Shown here: piece after piece, positions 29,038 to 38,293 of the stretch
Layout of the letters: every line of letters begins with the position of its first letter
Position numbering within the stretch: position 1 is the first letter of the stretch
Assembly: GCA_016786745.1 (NCBI GenBank)
Contig: JAEUVS010000075.1
Coordinates: 1 to 50,737, forward strand
DNA from: Chitinophagaceae bacterium
GTDB lineage: Bacteria > Bacteroidota > Bacteroidia > Chitinophagales > Chitinophagaceae
Reading direction: 5' to 3'
DNA: 50,737 nt
Notes under the pieces: model-generated
What the model was told of the DNA's origin: nothing
The model's input: only the letters and a program-made list of their open reading frames with translations
Databases searched by the model: none
Position numbers and translations under genes: made by a program

Positions 29038-29478
29038 ATGATCAAAATAGACTACCCGGCTCATGAGTTCAGGATGAAGAAAGAGAAAGAGAAGGAGTTG
29101 ATTTTTGATGAGCTTAGGAAATTATGGGTGCGGCTTACTCCGGAAGAATGGGTGCGGCAGAATTTTATCCGTTACCTGGTTTACAGTAAAAGTTATCCTT
29201 CGTCGCTTGTTGCGCTGGAAAAGAAAATTATGGTGGGAGAGATGATCAAGCGGTTCGACATACTTGTGTACGACAGGGCTCACCGTCCGTGGATGATGGT
29301 GGAGTGCAAGGCGTCGGACGTGCAGTTAAAAGAAAATGTGCTTAACCAGGTGTTGAGGTATAATATTGCGGTGCCGGTAGAGTTTTTGGTAATTACAAAT
29401 GGAAACTATTGTATGGCGTTTAAGAAGGTTGACATGCGGCTTTTGCCGATTGATGAATTTCCGGATTTCGAAAAATAA
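29038..29478 (+). CDS. Small PD-(D/E)XK protein, type I restriction HsdR N-terminal-like domain
   Basis: A 146-residue protein that matches the HSDR_N_2 type of restriction-endonuclease-like domain. It shows RFDILVYD (motif II Asp), then PWMMVECKAS (the ExK catalytic pair), then a helix with NQVLRYN and a final strand VEFLVITNGN. There is no helicase, methyltransferase or specificity subunit nearby, so it is not a type I restriction enzyme. Free-standing copies are common in Bacteroidota, of unknown role, probably DNA-linked. It lies between amn (divergent) and gdhA (convergent). Its C-terminus (RLLPIDEFPDFEK) ends cleanly. Confidence 0.8.
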   Translation: MIKIDYPAHEFRMKKEKEKELIFDELRKLWVRLTPEEWVRQNFIRYLVYSKSYPSSLVALEKKIMVGEMIKRFDILVYDRAHRPWMMVECKASDVQLKENVLNQVLRYNIAVPVEFLVITNGNYCMAFKKVDMRLLPIDEFPDFEK

Positions 29479-29573
29479 AAAAGTCAGGTCACTTTACCGA
29501 ATAACGCGAATCAAAACATTCTACGTTTTTCGCGGAGTAAACCTAAAAAAACATATCAATTCAGTCTGCAGCG

Positions 29574-30992
29574 CTACGGAAATATTCCTAATTCAGCGTA
29601 GCTGGTCGCTACTTTATCTATTGCCACCACGTAAGCCGCGGTGCGCATATCAGGAATCGCCTTATTCTTTTGCCAGCAGTCAATAATCTCCCTTGTGGCG
29701 GTAATCATTGTTTCTTCCAACCCGCTTCTTACCAAATCAATTTCTTCGGGACCCTGCATTATCTCTTCCTTATCCTGTGGATCGATACGCTTGCCCGATA
29801 ACGATTCCATCTGGTTAAGTAATTGTGAATTCAGATTTTCAGTAAACCTTTTCTCCATCCTGCCATAACGTACGTGACTCAAATTTTTAAGCCACTCAAA
29901 GTAAGAAACAGTAACACCACCCGCATTCAGGTACATGTCAGGAATCACCAGCACATTCTTTTTTACAAGAATTTCATCGGCTTCGGGAGTTAGCGGACCA
30001 TTCGCGGCCTCACCAATTATTTTCGCCTTTACTCTTCCTGCATTCTCACCATTAATCACATTTTCAAGGGCTGCAGGAATTAATATATCGCACTCCAGTT
30101 CGAGGGCTTCAGCGTTTGTTTTCAAGTTCGTGGCGCCGGGAAAGTTCAGAATTGATTTTGTTTTCTGGCGATGCGCAAACACTTCATCAACATTTAATCC
30201 CTTCTCACTGAATATCGCGCCTTCGAATTCGGCAAGGCCGATGATCTTCGCGCCGGCTTCTTCAAAAAATTTCGCGCTATGATATCCAACATTACCAAGA
30301 CCCTGCACCACTACGCGTTTACCCTGTATGCCGGTTGAGAGCCCAAGCCTGTTCATCATATCCTTCATCCCGCATACTTCTCTCACACCATAAAATACGC
30401 CCAGGCCGGTGGCCTCTTTCCTTCCGCGAACACCACCCTGCGTTACGGGTTTTCCGGTAACACACCCGAGCGCGTCTATTTCGCCGGGACGCATGCTTCC
30501 GTAGGTATCGAGAATCCACGACATCTCCCGTTCACCCGTTCCGTAGTCGGGCGCAGGTACGTCGATGCCGGGTCCAATAAAATTCTTTTTAATAAGCTCG
30601 GCAGTATAACGGCGGGTGATTTTTTCGAGTTCGTAAGCTGAATATTTCTTGGGATCAATTGAAATTCCTCCCTTCGCACCGCCAAAAGGCACGTTTACTA
30701 TCGCGCACTTATAAGTCATGAGCGCGGCCAGCGCCATCACTTCATCGAGGTTTACATTAGTAGCGAAACGAATACCACCTTTGCATGGTGTTTTGTGATG
30801 CGAGTGCTGAACGCGGTAAGCTTTTATCACCTCTATCTTGTCGCCCACTTTTACGGGGAAGTGCATCCGGTAGACGGCGTTGCATTGTTTTATTTGTTCA
30901 AGAACGCCGGGATCCCAACTGGTGAATGCGGCAGCTTTATCAAAACTTTTTTCGACCGCTCCGAAAAAACTGTATTCGTGTAGTGATGACAT
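29574..30992 (-). CDS. gdhA: Glu/Leu/Phe/Val dehydrogenase, glutamate dehydrogenase type
   Basis: A 472-residue NAD(P)-dependent amino-acid dehydrogenase. The substrate domain has [19 protein letters not shown] and [17 protein letters not shown], with the catalytic Lys and the glycine-rich family signature. The Rossmann domain has [22 protein letters not shown]. The conserved acidic/Asn region reads [14 protein letters not shown]. The overall form is the ~45-50 kDa GluDH group. It probably interconverts glutamate and 2-oxoglutarate. It follows the CcmD-like gene by 26 bp on the same strand and may be read through from the haem-export genes. Confidence 0.93.
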   Translation of the reverse strand: MSSLHEYSFFGAVEKSFDKAAAFTSWDPGVLEQIKQCNAVYRMHFPVKVGDKIEVIKAYRVQHSHHKTPCKGGIRFATNVNLDEVMALAALMTYKCAIVNVPFGGAKGGISIDPKKYSAYELEKITRRYTAELIKKNFIGPGIDVPAPDYGTGEREMSWILDTYGSMRPGEIDALGCVTGKPVTQGGVRGRKEATGLGVFYGVREVCGMKDMMNRLGLSTGIQGKRVVVQGLGNVGYHSAKFFEEAGAKIIGLAEFEGAIFSEKGLNVDEVFAHRQKTKSILNFPGATNLKTNAEALELECDILIPAALENVINGENAGRVKAKIIGEAANGPLTPEADEILVKKNVLVIPDMYLNAGGVTVSYFEWLKNLSHVRYGRMEKRFTENLNSQLLNQMESLSGKRIDPQDKEEIMQGPEEIDLVRSGLEETMITATREIIDCWQKNKAIPDMRTAAYVVAIDKVATSYAELGIFP

Positions 30993-31018
30993 GTGTATGG
31001 TTTTTTGAGGTAAGTATG

Positions 31019-31255
31019 TTACTGCTGTCTGCGTTCCGCCGACTGCCTTTCTATTTTAGATATTTTTCTATCCAGTCTGATCAGGTAAATAAATAATCCG
31101 ACCAGTATGGTTACCGATACAAGCATCACCACATATATTTTTCCTTCTGCCCGCAGGCCGGTACCTTCCCTTTCAGCCTGTACCGCCGTCGAATCCTGGG
31201 CCACCGCGAATAATGTAATTGCCAGTAAACAAATGCTGAATAGTAACTTTTTCAT
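31019..31255 (-). CDS. CcmD-like small membrane protein
   Basis: A 78-residue protein with a cleavable-looking signal ([20 protein letters not shown]), a short polar segment, one membrane helix (about 40-62, [20 protein letters not shown]) and a charged cytoplasmic-type tail ([17 protein letters not shown]). This topology fits the Bacteroidota CcmD family, which helps the CcmABC haem-release complex. The start abuts the CcsA/CcmC stop with no gap, strongly suggesting translational coupling. Similarity to proteobacterial CcmD is in layout rather than sequence. Confidence 0.75.
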   Translation of the reverse strand: MKKLLFSICLLAITLFAVAQDSTAVQAEREGTGLRAEGKIYVVMLVSVTILVGLFIYLIRLDRKISKIERQSAERRQQ

Positions 31256-31924
31256 TTAAACGGCTGATTGAGTTTTTTCGGTAAAAACATGAAGCCGGAG
31301 CCTCAGCGTAGTGATCCAAATCGCGAGCATTGCCCACCCGATATAAGCGGGACGTATCACATATTTCATTGCTGTATTCAGGTCGTCGCCGTTGAAACCG
31401 GGATTGCCTTCAACTCCTTTTCCGCCAGGGTGAAGCGACTCAACCATTCTCGGCAGAATAAGGATCATTGGTATGTAAATAAAAAACGCGAAGATGTTGT
31501 ACACGGCTGAAATACGCGCGCGCTTGTCGAGGTCGGTCATCGAATTTCTTAAAATGAAATACGCGAAATAGATCAGCAGCGCCACCGCCACTCCGAGCTG
31601 CTTCGGATCGTTGCTCCATGATGCGCCCCACGTAAAATTCGCCCACTCCATACCGGTGGCGAGGCCAAGTATACCGAACACGGTTCCGGTTTTCGCGAAC
31701 TCCACGGCATAAATGTCATTGATAGCGTTTGGCTTCCGTAAATATTTTATTGAGTAAACGAGCGAGATGACAAGGGTTATAAATTGCGATGTCCACATCG
31801 GGATGTGGAAGAAAGCGTTGCGGATGGTGTGCTCAAGGTTACCTACATCGGGCACGGTGATCATTAAACCACCAATATAAGTGTATAACAGCAAGACAAC
31901 AGTTAAGATTTTCCACCAGCGCAT
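31256..31924 (-). CDS. ccmC: CcmC/CcsA-type haem exporter subunit
   Basis: A 222-residue membrane protein with about six helices. The Trp-rich haem-handling motif (WWD domain, here WANFTWGASWSNDPKQLG) lies in the periplasmic loop at about 113-129, flanked by His-bearing segments (FFHIPMW; SLHPGGKG). It is expected to take haem across the inner membrane to apocytochrome assembly. It is in the order ccmB, ccmC, ccmD on one strand, with a 62-bp gap after ccmB and none before ccmD. No CcmE, CcmF or CcmA is in the window. Confidence 0.9.
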   Translation of the reverse strand: MRWWKILTVVLLLYTYIGGLMITVPDVGNLEHTIRNAFFHIPMWTSQFITLVISLVYSIKYLRKPNAINDIYAVEFAKTGTVFGILGLATGMEWANFTWGASWSNDPKQLGVAVALLIYFAYFILRNSMTDLDKRARISAVYNIFAFFIYIPMILILPRMVESLHPGGKGVEGNPGFNGDDLNTAMKYVIRPAYIGWAMLAIWITTLRLRLHVFTEKTQSAV

Positions 31925-31986
31925 GAATCGTACGATTTTATCATCGGGTTCGCAAAATTAGGGTAAGGCGTTCATTTTTCTGCTTT

Positions 31987-32649
31987 TTAATCCTTCCATA
32001 AAAACGGAAACAAAATCACTGCAAGCACAATCACTAGAATATCGAGACCCGCCAGCACAAGGCTCATCAATAGCATTCCTCCCTGTATCACATCCGAAAA
32101 CGCGGCGTTCGAAATACGCATCAGGATAAGAATCTGCGGAATGATCAGCGGAAACCCGAGAATCGCTATCATCGCCGCGTTTTGCTTCGCTCGCGCCGCT
32201 ATTGCCGACAAAAAGGTAAAAACGAGGCTCAGGCTTACTCCACCCAGGCAAACAATCCCGGTAAATTTCCATGGATGCCGCACCACATCACCCATTAATA
32301 TTCTGAAAAGCGCCAAACTTGTCACACTCATTACAATCATTAACAATCCGTTGAAAATAATTTTGGCAACGATATAGTCCCGCGCACCGGCGATGCTGTA
32401 GTAATACAGCGTTCTGCCACTGTTTTCCTGGAGAAAGCTTTTTGCAACCGCGTTGACGCAAATAAACAACTGTATCATCCAGAAGAGTCCGTTCCATACC
32501 TCCGGAAGCGGTTGTCCCATTGCTAAATAAAGCACAAAAATGGTCGACGCTACGTAAAGTAGTATCCCATAGAATGTATATTGTTGACGAATTTCAAGCA
32601 ATATATCCTTACGGAGCAGTGCCGCGATATGACTGATGCCTGCGGTCAA
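31987..32649 (-). CDS. ccmB: Haem exporter permease CcmB
   Basis: A 220-residue protein with six predicted membrane helices. It opens with a soluble start HIAALLRKDILLEIRQQY, includes FLQENSGRTLYYY with the family's REx/SGRTLYYYSIAG segment, and ends in a hydrophobic helix and LFPFLWKD. It is the permease partner of an ATPase (CcmA) that is not encoded here. It begins the ccmB-ccmC-ccmD set. The gap of 64 bp to the divergent gene at 32714 must hold both promoters; a one-mismatch -7 box (TAACTTTA) faces right. Confidence 0.88.
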   Translation of the reverse strand: MTAGISHIAALLRKDILLEIRQQYTFYGILLYVASTIFVLYLAMGQPLPEVWNGLFWMIQLFICVNAVAKSFLQENSGRTLYYYSIAGARDYIVAKIIFNGLLMIVMSVTSLALFRILMGDVVRHPWKFTGIVCLGGVSLSLVFTFLSAIAARAKQNAAMIAILGFPLIIPQILILMRISNAAFSDVIQGGMLLMSLVLAGLDILVIVLAVILFPFLWKD

Positions 32650-32713
32650 TTAATTAGGTACAAAAATTGTTAACTTTATAGAAACCCATCATTCTAAATC
32701 TATCCACCCACCT

Positions 32714-33427
32714 ATGGAGCGGTTACAAGAACTCATCTACAAATTAAAAGAACAATTCGATCAAAAAGCCGATCAATCTAAACTATTGGCTACGACTCTT
32801 CTTATCGAGCGTGAGCTGATGAAGCTTGAATCGGCGCAAACCCCCGTCAGCCGTAGTTCCAAGGTGTCGGTAGTGATGCCGTCATCGCACCAGGCTTACC
32901 AGCCCAAACCGGAACCAGGCTACCAGCAAACGCCGGCTTACCATACTGAGGAAAGCATTGAAGAGCGAATTGAAGGGCGTGCGGAGCAACGCGCCGAACA
33001 ACGTGTTGAAGCAACACCGAAACGCCCGCGTCAGCAGGAATACCAGTTCGATCCTCTCACAGAAATTCCAACGCTCGCCCAGCAGCATAGTACAAAAGAG
33101 ATCAATGAACTGCTCGGCATCCGCGACGCTTCACTTAACGATAAGTTAAAACAGGATAAAATTGAAGTGGGTCATGTGGTGGCTGACCACCCGATAAAAG
33201 ATCTCAAAAAAGCAATCGGCATCAACGACCGCCACATATTTATCAACGAATTATTCAGAGGCGACGAAGTGATGTATGAAAGAAGTTTGAAAACCATCAA
33301 CGGCTTCAGAATCTTCGCCGAGGCGGAGTACTGGATAGAACGTGAACTGAAAGTAAAGCTCGGCTGGGAAGGACATAAGGACACCACCCGCCACTTCTAT
33401 CAACTCATCAAAAGACGGTTCTCCTGA
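32714..33427 (+). CDS. Conserved protein of unknown function, coiled-coil N-terminus
   Basis: A 237-residue protein I cannot assign. Residues 1-40 are an amphipathic, probably coiled-coil helix (ERLQELIYKLKEQFDQK). A disordered Pro/Gln/Tyr-rich part follows, with a charged repeat (EERIEGRAEQRAEQRVE, about 80-97). The C-terminal ~100 residues are the conserved part: TKEINELLGI, PIKDLKKAIGIND, RHIFINELFRGDEVMYE and a Trp-bearing helix. That C-terminal block recurs in uncharacterised Bacteroidota proteins, as far as I recall. There is no signal or membrane segment. It overlaps the convergent waaA gene by 28 bp. Confidence 0.75.
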   Translation: MERLQELIYKLKEQFDQKADQSKLLATTLLIERELMKLESAQTPVSRSSKVSVVMPSSHQAYQPKPEPGYQQTPAYHTEESIEERIEGRAEQRAEQRVEATPKRPRQQEYQFDPLTEIPTLAQQHSTKEINELLGIRDASLNDKLKQDKIEVGHVVADHPIKDLKKAIGINDRHIFINELFRGDEVMYERSLKTINGFRIFAEAEYWIERELKVKLGWEGHKDTTRHFYQLIKRRFS

Positions 33428-34659
33428 ATATAGTCGAGAATTTTTTTCGTAGCGCCCTGCTTCGACTTCACATATTGTTCAGCTGCTTCGCAGCATTCGC
33501 GATATAGTTCCCGGTCCGTTAAAAGATTATTCAGCGTCTTCTCAAGGTCGAGTGCATTGTCGATCGTGAACGCCGCGCCTTCTTCTAACAAATCAATCGC
33601 TTCCTGGAACTGGTTAAACACCGGACCGAATATCACCGGCTTACCATACACGGCTGCCTCCAACACATTGTGAACACCTTCATCGCCAAATCCGCCTCCT
33701 ACATAAGTAATCGTAGCATATTTATATATGCGCGACAGCATGCCGATGTTATCTACGATCAGTGTATTGATTTCTGAATAATTGTTGTTGGCCGATAACT
33801 GCGAATAGCGCACCGTGTGCCGGAACAATTTTTCTATCTCTTCCAAATGGTCGTCACCAATTTCGTGGGGAACAATAATAAATTTTATTTCGGGGTGGGT
33901 GTTGGCGTAATGATCGATCTCCTCCTCATCTTCGCACCACGTGCTGCCCGCTACTATCACCGGCGCGTTACCGGTAAATTCCCGGATCAGCGGCACGTCG
34001 GTGAAATTGGCCGCAATATCTATAACCCTGTCGAACCGCGTGTCGCCACTGACGGAAGCATTTTTTATTTCTATCGTTTGCAGTTGCTCCAACGAAGATT
34101 CATCCTGCACAAACAACCATGTAAAACAACGAAGCATTTCTGCATAAAGCGGTCCATACCATTTGAAAAATGCGTGTCGCCTGCGGAAAATTGCTGATAC
34201 CAGCAGGAGCGGTATGTTGCGTTTCTGTATTTCGCGGAGGTAATGATACCAGTAATCGTACTTGATCCATAACACCAGTTTTGGATTCAGTAGTGTGATA
34301 AACCGTTTTGCGTTTTTACTTGTGGGTTCAGGAAGATAGAACACGAAATCTGCGCCCTGGTAATTTTTCATCACCTCGTAACCTGAAGGAGAAAAGAAGG
34401 TGACTACGATACATGCACCCGGATAATTCGACCTGATATTTTCGATGAGGAAGCGGCCCTGTTCAAACTCGCCGAGCGATGCAGTGTGCATCCATATTAC
34501 AGGCTTCGTGTTATTTTGTAAAGCTGCGCTGACACGTTCGAACAGGTTTTTCCTGCCTCTTAGCCAAAGACGCGCTTTGATGTTCCATATGGAAGCGATT
34601 CGGATAGCCACCGCCAGCAGGCGGATGATGATGTTGTCAATCAGCAGGAACACAGGCAA
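33400..34659 (-). CDS. waaA: 3-deoxy-D-manno-octulosonic acid (Kdo) transferase
   Basis: Adds Kdo to lipid IVA at the inner membrane in LPS core synthesis. It has 419 residues. An N-terminal membrane anchor precedes the GT30 domain with catalytic Glu in MHTASLGEFEQG. Later come VSGDTRFDRV, APVIVAGSTW and the donor-binding FGDEGVHNVLEAAVYGKPV. It is set divergently (59 bp) from the polysaccharide operon. Its 3' end overlaps the convergent unknown gene by 28 bp. Confidence 0.94.
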   Translation of the reverse strand: MPVFLLIDNIIIRLLAVAIRIASIWNIKARLWLRGRKNLFERVSAALQNNTKPVIWMHTASLGEFEQGRFLIENIRSNYPGACIVVTFFSPSGYEVMKNYQGADFVFYLPEPTSKNAKRFITLLNPKLVLWIKYDYWYHYLREIQKRNIPLLLVSAIFRRRHAFFKWYGPLYAEMLRCFTWLFVQDESSLEQLQTIEIKNASVSGDTRFDRVIDIAANFTDVPLIREFTGNAPVIVAGSTWCEDEEEIDHYANTHPEIKFIIVPHEIGDDHLEEIEKLFRHTVRYSQLSANNNYSEINTLIVDNIGMLSRIYKYATITYVGGGFGDEGVHNVLEAAVYGKPVIFGPVFNQFQEAIDLLEEGAAFTIDNALDLEKTLNNLLTDRELYRECCEAAEQYVKSKQGATKKILDYIQENRLLMS

Positions 34660-34673
34660 ATGTATGTATGATG

Positions 34674-34705
34674 TTTCACTGAACCAGTTTTTTACAGTAC
34701 GTTTG
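34674..34705 (+). promoter_or_regulatory. Promoter of the polysaccharide operon
   Basis: TACGTTTG (34698-34705) is an exact -7 box, with TTTC (34674-34677) 20 nt upstream, one base from the -33 TTTG. It sits 13 nt before the aminotransferase ATG. This is among the best-formed promoters in the window. Confidence 0.6.
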
Positions 34706-34718
34706 TGCGCTTTTTAAA

Positions 34719-35870
34719 ATGAACGTGCGATCTATGAGGCCCATACAAATGGTTGATCTGAAACAGCAGTATGCGAAAATTAAACCAGAAATCGACGCTG
34801 CATTACAGGACGTTCTCAACTCAGCCTCGTTTATCCAGGGAAAAGCTGTTCACGACTTCGCGGATAACCTGGCACGTTACCTCAACATCAGCCATGTTAT
34901 TCCCTGCGCTAATGGCACCGATGCTCTTCAGATCGCACTTATGGCGCTCGACCTGCAGCCGGGCGATGAAGTAATCACACCTTCTTTTACATTTATAGCT
35001 ACCACCGAGGTTATCGCGTTGTTAAAACTCAAGCCGGTGTTCGTGGAAGTTGATGCCAAAACTTTCAACATCGATCCCGCCGCTATCGAAAAAGCGATTA
35101 CGCCAAAAACAAAAGCAATTGTTCCGGTACACCTCTATGGTCAATCGGCCGACATGAGCGCTATTATGTCGATCGCTGAGAAACATAACCTGCATGTAAT
35201 AGAAGATAACGCGCAGGCGATCGGGGGCGACTATTCATTTCCGAATGGCAAAACAAAAAAGACCGGTACAATCGGGCATGTAGGCACTACTTCATTTTTC
35301 CCTTCTAAAAACCTTGGCTGCTACGGCGACGGAGGTGCGATATTTACCAATAACGACAACCTGGCGTCGAAACTGAAAATGATCGCCAATCATGGCCAGA
35401 GCAAACGGTACTATCACGATATGGTTGGGTGTAACAGCCGTCTCGATTCGTTGCAGGCTGCTGTTTTAAATATTAAGCTGAAGTATCTTGATAATTATAT
35501 TAAGGCAAGAATCGCGGTGGCCGACTATTACGATAAAGCATTCGCCAATCATCCAAAGATTACGACCCCTTACCGCGCGCCGTATTCAAATCATGTGTTC
35601 CATCAGTACACTCTTATATTAAATGATGTTGATCGCGATGGACTCAACGCATGGCTCGCGCAGCATAATGTGCCCTCCATGCTTTATTACCCCGTTCCCG
35701 CTCACCGTCAGAAAATGTTCGATGCATTCGGCGGAAAAAACTATGAACTTAAAACAACCGACTGGCTGACAGAACGGGTAATATCGCTGCCCATTCATAC
35801 AGAGATGGACGATGAGCAGCTCGCGTATATTACCGGTAAAGTGCTGGAGTTTGTAAACAGATCTAAATAA
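34719..35870 (+). CDS. DegT/DnrJ/EryC1/StrS sugar aminotransferase
   Basis: A PLP enzyme of up to 383 residues that transaminates a keto-sugar nucleotide. The family start IQMVDLKQQYAKIKPEID is present, followed by FIQGKAVHDF and the NGTDALQIALMALDL cofactor loop. The PLP Lys lies in FFPSKNLGCYGDGGA, with DNAQAIGG upstream holding the Asp/Gln pair. The insert with SFPNGKTKKTG is like the WbpE/PglC-type group. The true start may be the ATG five codons later (34734). First gene of the rightward surface-sugar operon, 12 bp before ugd. Confidence 0.9.
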   Translation: MNVRSMRPIQMVDLKQQYAKIKPEIDAALQDVLNSASFIQGKAVHDFADNLARYLNISHVIPCANGTDALQIALMALDLQPGDEVITPSFTFIATTEVIALLKLKPVFVEVDAKTFNIDPAAIEKAITPKTKAIVPVHLYGQSADMSAIMSIAEKHNLHVIEDNAQAIGGDYSFPNGKTKKTGTIGHVGTTSFFPSKNLGCYGDGGAIFTNNDNLASKLKMIANHGQSKRYYHDMVGCNSRLDSLQAAVLNIKLKYLDNYIKARIAVADYYDKAFANHPKITTPYRAPYSNHVFHQYTLILNDVDRDGLNAWLAQHNVPSMLYYPVPAHRQKMFDAFGGKNYELKTTDWLTERVISLPIHTEMDDEQLAYITGKVLEFVNRSK

Positions 35871-35882
35871 AACCTTTGATTG

Positions 35883-37217
35883 ATGAAAATTGCTGTTGTT
35901 GGAACCGGCTATGTAGGATTGGTAACCGGCACCTGTTTCGCTGAAACAGGTAACGATGTTATTTGTGTAGATATTGATAAATCGAAGATTGATAAGCTCG
36001 CTAACGGGCAGATCACAATCTACGAACCGGGGCTTGAAAAATTATTTCTCAGGAATCTTCGTGAGGAACGCCTGAGCTTTACTACATCCCTGGAAAATGG
36101 CGTTCGCGAGGCGGCTGTCATCTTCCTTGCCCTGCCCACGCCGCAGGGAGAAGATGGCTCAGCAGACCTGAAATATGTATTGACGGTTGCAAAAGATCTC
36201 GGGCCGATTATGAACGGCTACAAAATTATTGTTGACAAAAGCACCGTACCTGTTGGCACCGCGGAAAAGGTACGTGATGAAATAGCGAAAAATTATAAAG
36301 GTGAATTCGATGTAGTTTCGAATCCCGAATTTCTTCGTGAAGGTGTGGCCGTGGACGATTTCATGAAACCCGACAGGGTGGTGATCGGTACCAATTCTGA
36401 AAGGGCGAGGAAGCTGCTTAATGACCTGTATTCGCCCTTTGTGCGCCAGGGTAACCCCATCATCTTTATGGATGAGCGTTCCGCTGAGCTTACCAAATAC
36501 GCCGCTAACTCGTTCCTTGCTACAAAAATTTCGTTTATGAACGAAATTGCTCAGTTATGCGAAAGAATGGGGGCAGATGTTGATATGGTAAGGAGAGGAA
36601 TAGGAGGTGATGAAAGAATAGGAAGAAGATTTTTATTCCCGGGCATCGGGTATGGTGGAAGTTGTTTCCCTAAAGACGTGAAAGCGCTTTCGAAGGCGTC
36701 GAAAGAGATAGGATATGATTTTCGTATACTCGACGCCGTTATGAATGTGAACGATAATCAGAAACTTCACCTGCTGCCGAAAATTAAAAACTACTTCAAG
36801 AACGATTTAAAGAATAAGAAATTCGCGCTGTGGGGACTTGCCTTTAAACCGAACACCGACGATATACGTGAGGCTCCTGCTTTTTATATGATTGATGCGT
36901 TGCTCGCTGAAGGTGCAGGCATCTGTGCGTTTGATCCGGAAGCGATGAACAATGCGAGAACGCAGCTTGGAGATAAAATTTCATACGCCGAAAATCAGTA
37001 TGAATGTCTTGAAGGAGCCGACGCGCTCATCATCTCAACAGAGTGGAACGAATTCAGAACGCCTAACTTTCTGAAGATCGTCACTGCAATGAAGAACAAG
37101 GTAATTTTCGATGGCAGAAATCTGTTCGAAACCTCGGCGGTGAGAGAGTTGGGATTCCACTATGAAAGCATAGGACGCGCTCCCGCGGTTCCTGCGACGA
37201 ACGCTGCAACAAAATAA
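35883..37217 (+). CDS. ugd: UDP-glucose 6-dehydrogenase
   Basis: Oxidises UDP-glucose to UDP-glucuronate in two NAD steps. It has 444 residues from ATG at 35883 (a TTG one codon earlier was not used). The Rossmann motif is GTGYVGLVTG, catalytic Cys in GYGGSCFPKDVKAL, and WGLAFKPNTDDIREAP marks the C-terminal NAD-like domain. The product is the substrate of the next gene, UDP-glucuronate decarboxylase, six bases downstream, so the two make UDP-xylose. Confidence 0.94.
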   Translation: MKIAVVGTGYVGLVTGTCFAETGNDVICVDIDKSKIDKLANGQITIYEPGLEKLFLRNLREERLSFTTSLENGVREAAVIFLALPTPQGEDGSADLKYVLTVAKDLGPIMNGYKIIVDKSTVPVGTAEKVRDEIAKNYKGEFDVVSNPEFLREGVAVDDFMKPDRVVIGTNSERARKLLNDLYSPFVRQGNPIIFMDERSAELTKYAANSFLATKISFMNEIAQLCERMGADVDMVRRGIGGDERIGRRFLFPGIGYGGSCFPKDVKALSKASKEIGYDFRILDAVMNVNDNQKLHLLPKIKNYFKNDLKNKKFALWGLAFKPNTDDIREAPAFYMIDALLAEGAGICAFDPEAMNNARTQLGDKISYAENQYECLEGADALIISTEWNEFRTPNFLKIVTAMKNKVIFDGRNLFETSAVRELGFHYESIGRAPAVPATNAATK

Positions 37218-37223
37218 TGTAGT

Positions 37224-38207
37224 ATGGCATCTAAACGGGTACTGATCACCGGCGCTGCCGGCTTCCTGGGATCACATCTGTGCGACAGGTTCATAAAAGA
37301 CGGGTATTCGGTTGTTGGTATGGACAACCTGATTACCGGCGACCTCGCAAACATCGAACACCTTTTCAAACTGGAACAGTTTGAATTTTATCATCATGAT
37401 GTGTCGAAGTTTATTCATGTGTCGGGGGAACTCGACTATATACTTCATTTTGCTTCGCCGGCGAGTCCTATAGATTATCTGAAAATTCCAATTCAAACAT
37501 TGAAAGTGGGTTCGCTCGGAACGCACAACTGCATGGGTTTGGCAAAAGCTAAAGGCGCGAGAATTCTCGTGGCCTCTACTTCTGAAGTGTATGGCGACCC
37601 GCTGGTGCATCCGCAAACTGAAGAATACTGGGGGAACGTAAACCCGGTGGGTCCGCGGGGTGTTTACGACGAGGCGAAACGCTTCCAGGAAGCCATCACC
37701 ATGGCGTATCACAACTTTCACGGGCTTGAAACGCGAATCGTGAGAATTTTTAATACATACGGACCAAGAATGCGGCTCAATGATGGCCGCGCCCTTCCCG
37801 CTTTTATCGGGCAGGCGTTGAGAGGCGAGGATCTTACTGTTTTTGGTGATGGAAGCCAGACGCGGTCTTTTTGTTATGTCGACGATTTGATTGAGGGCAT
37901 AGTAAGATTGCTGTTCAGCGATTATCATCTGCCGGTGAATATTGGCAATCCCGAGGAGATTAGTTTGAAAGACTTCGCCGAAGAAATTCTAAAACTAACC
38001 GGCAGCGACAGGAAGATTGTCTATAAACCACTCCCGATGGACGATCCGAAACAGCGCAAGCCGGATATTACCCGGGCAAAAGAGCTGCTCGGCTGGCAAC
38101 CGAAGGTGAGCAGGAAAGACGGGTTGAAAGAGACGTACGCGTATTTTAAGGCGCTGCCGCAGGCGGATTTGTATAAGCTTCCCAAAGAATTTGTAAGCAG
38201 GAAGTAA
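37224..38207 (+). CDS. UDP-glucuronate decarboxylase (UDP-xylose synthase)
   Basis: A 327-residue short-chain dehydrogenase-type enzyme. The NAD motif is [12 protein letters not shown], the catalytic YxxxK is GVYDEAKR, with the preceding STSEVYGDP serine segment. [12 protein letters not shown] and [10 protein letters not shown] are hallmarks of UDP-xylose synthases (UXS). It turns UDP-glucuronate into UDP-xylose plus CO2. It follows ugd by 6 bp. Fully cytoplasmic. Confidence 0.92.
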   Translation: MASKRVLITGAAGFLGSHLCDRFIKDGYSVVGMDNLITGDLANIEHLFKLEQFEFYHHDVSKFIHVSGELDYILHFASPASPIDYLKIPIQTLKVGSLGTHNCMGLAKAKGARILVASTSEVYGDPLVHPQTEEYWGNVNPVGPRGVYDEAKRFQEAITMAYHNFHGLETRIVRIFNTYGPRMRLNDGRALPAFIGQALRGEDLTVFGDGSQTRSFCYVDDLIEGIVRLLFSDYHLPVNIGNPEEISLKDFAEEILKLTGSDRKIVYKPLPMDDPKQRKPDITRAKELLGWQPKVSRKDGLKETYAYFKALPQADLYKLPKEFVSRK

Positions 38208-38293
38208 AATTACGGGGCGGGAAATAGCGTTAATGGTTAGATTTTTAAAGAATTATAGCTTAAACACCCAGAAAACTTAAAAATAAAACTTCA

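Noticed and set aside
29038..29478. Restriction-modification or defence locus
   Set aside because: Only a single small nuclease-like domain; no methylase, specificity, helicase or other defence gene nearby.
38208..38293. Possible tRNA or small RNA in the 86-bp gap before the second dehydrogenase
   Set aside because: AT-rich, no cloverleaf arms or CCA-type end, no stable hairpin by eye.
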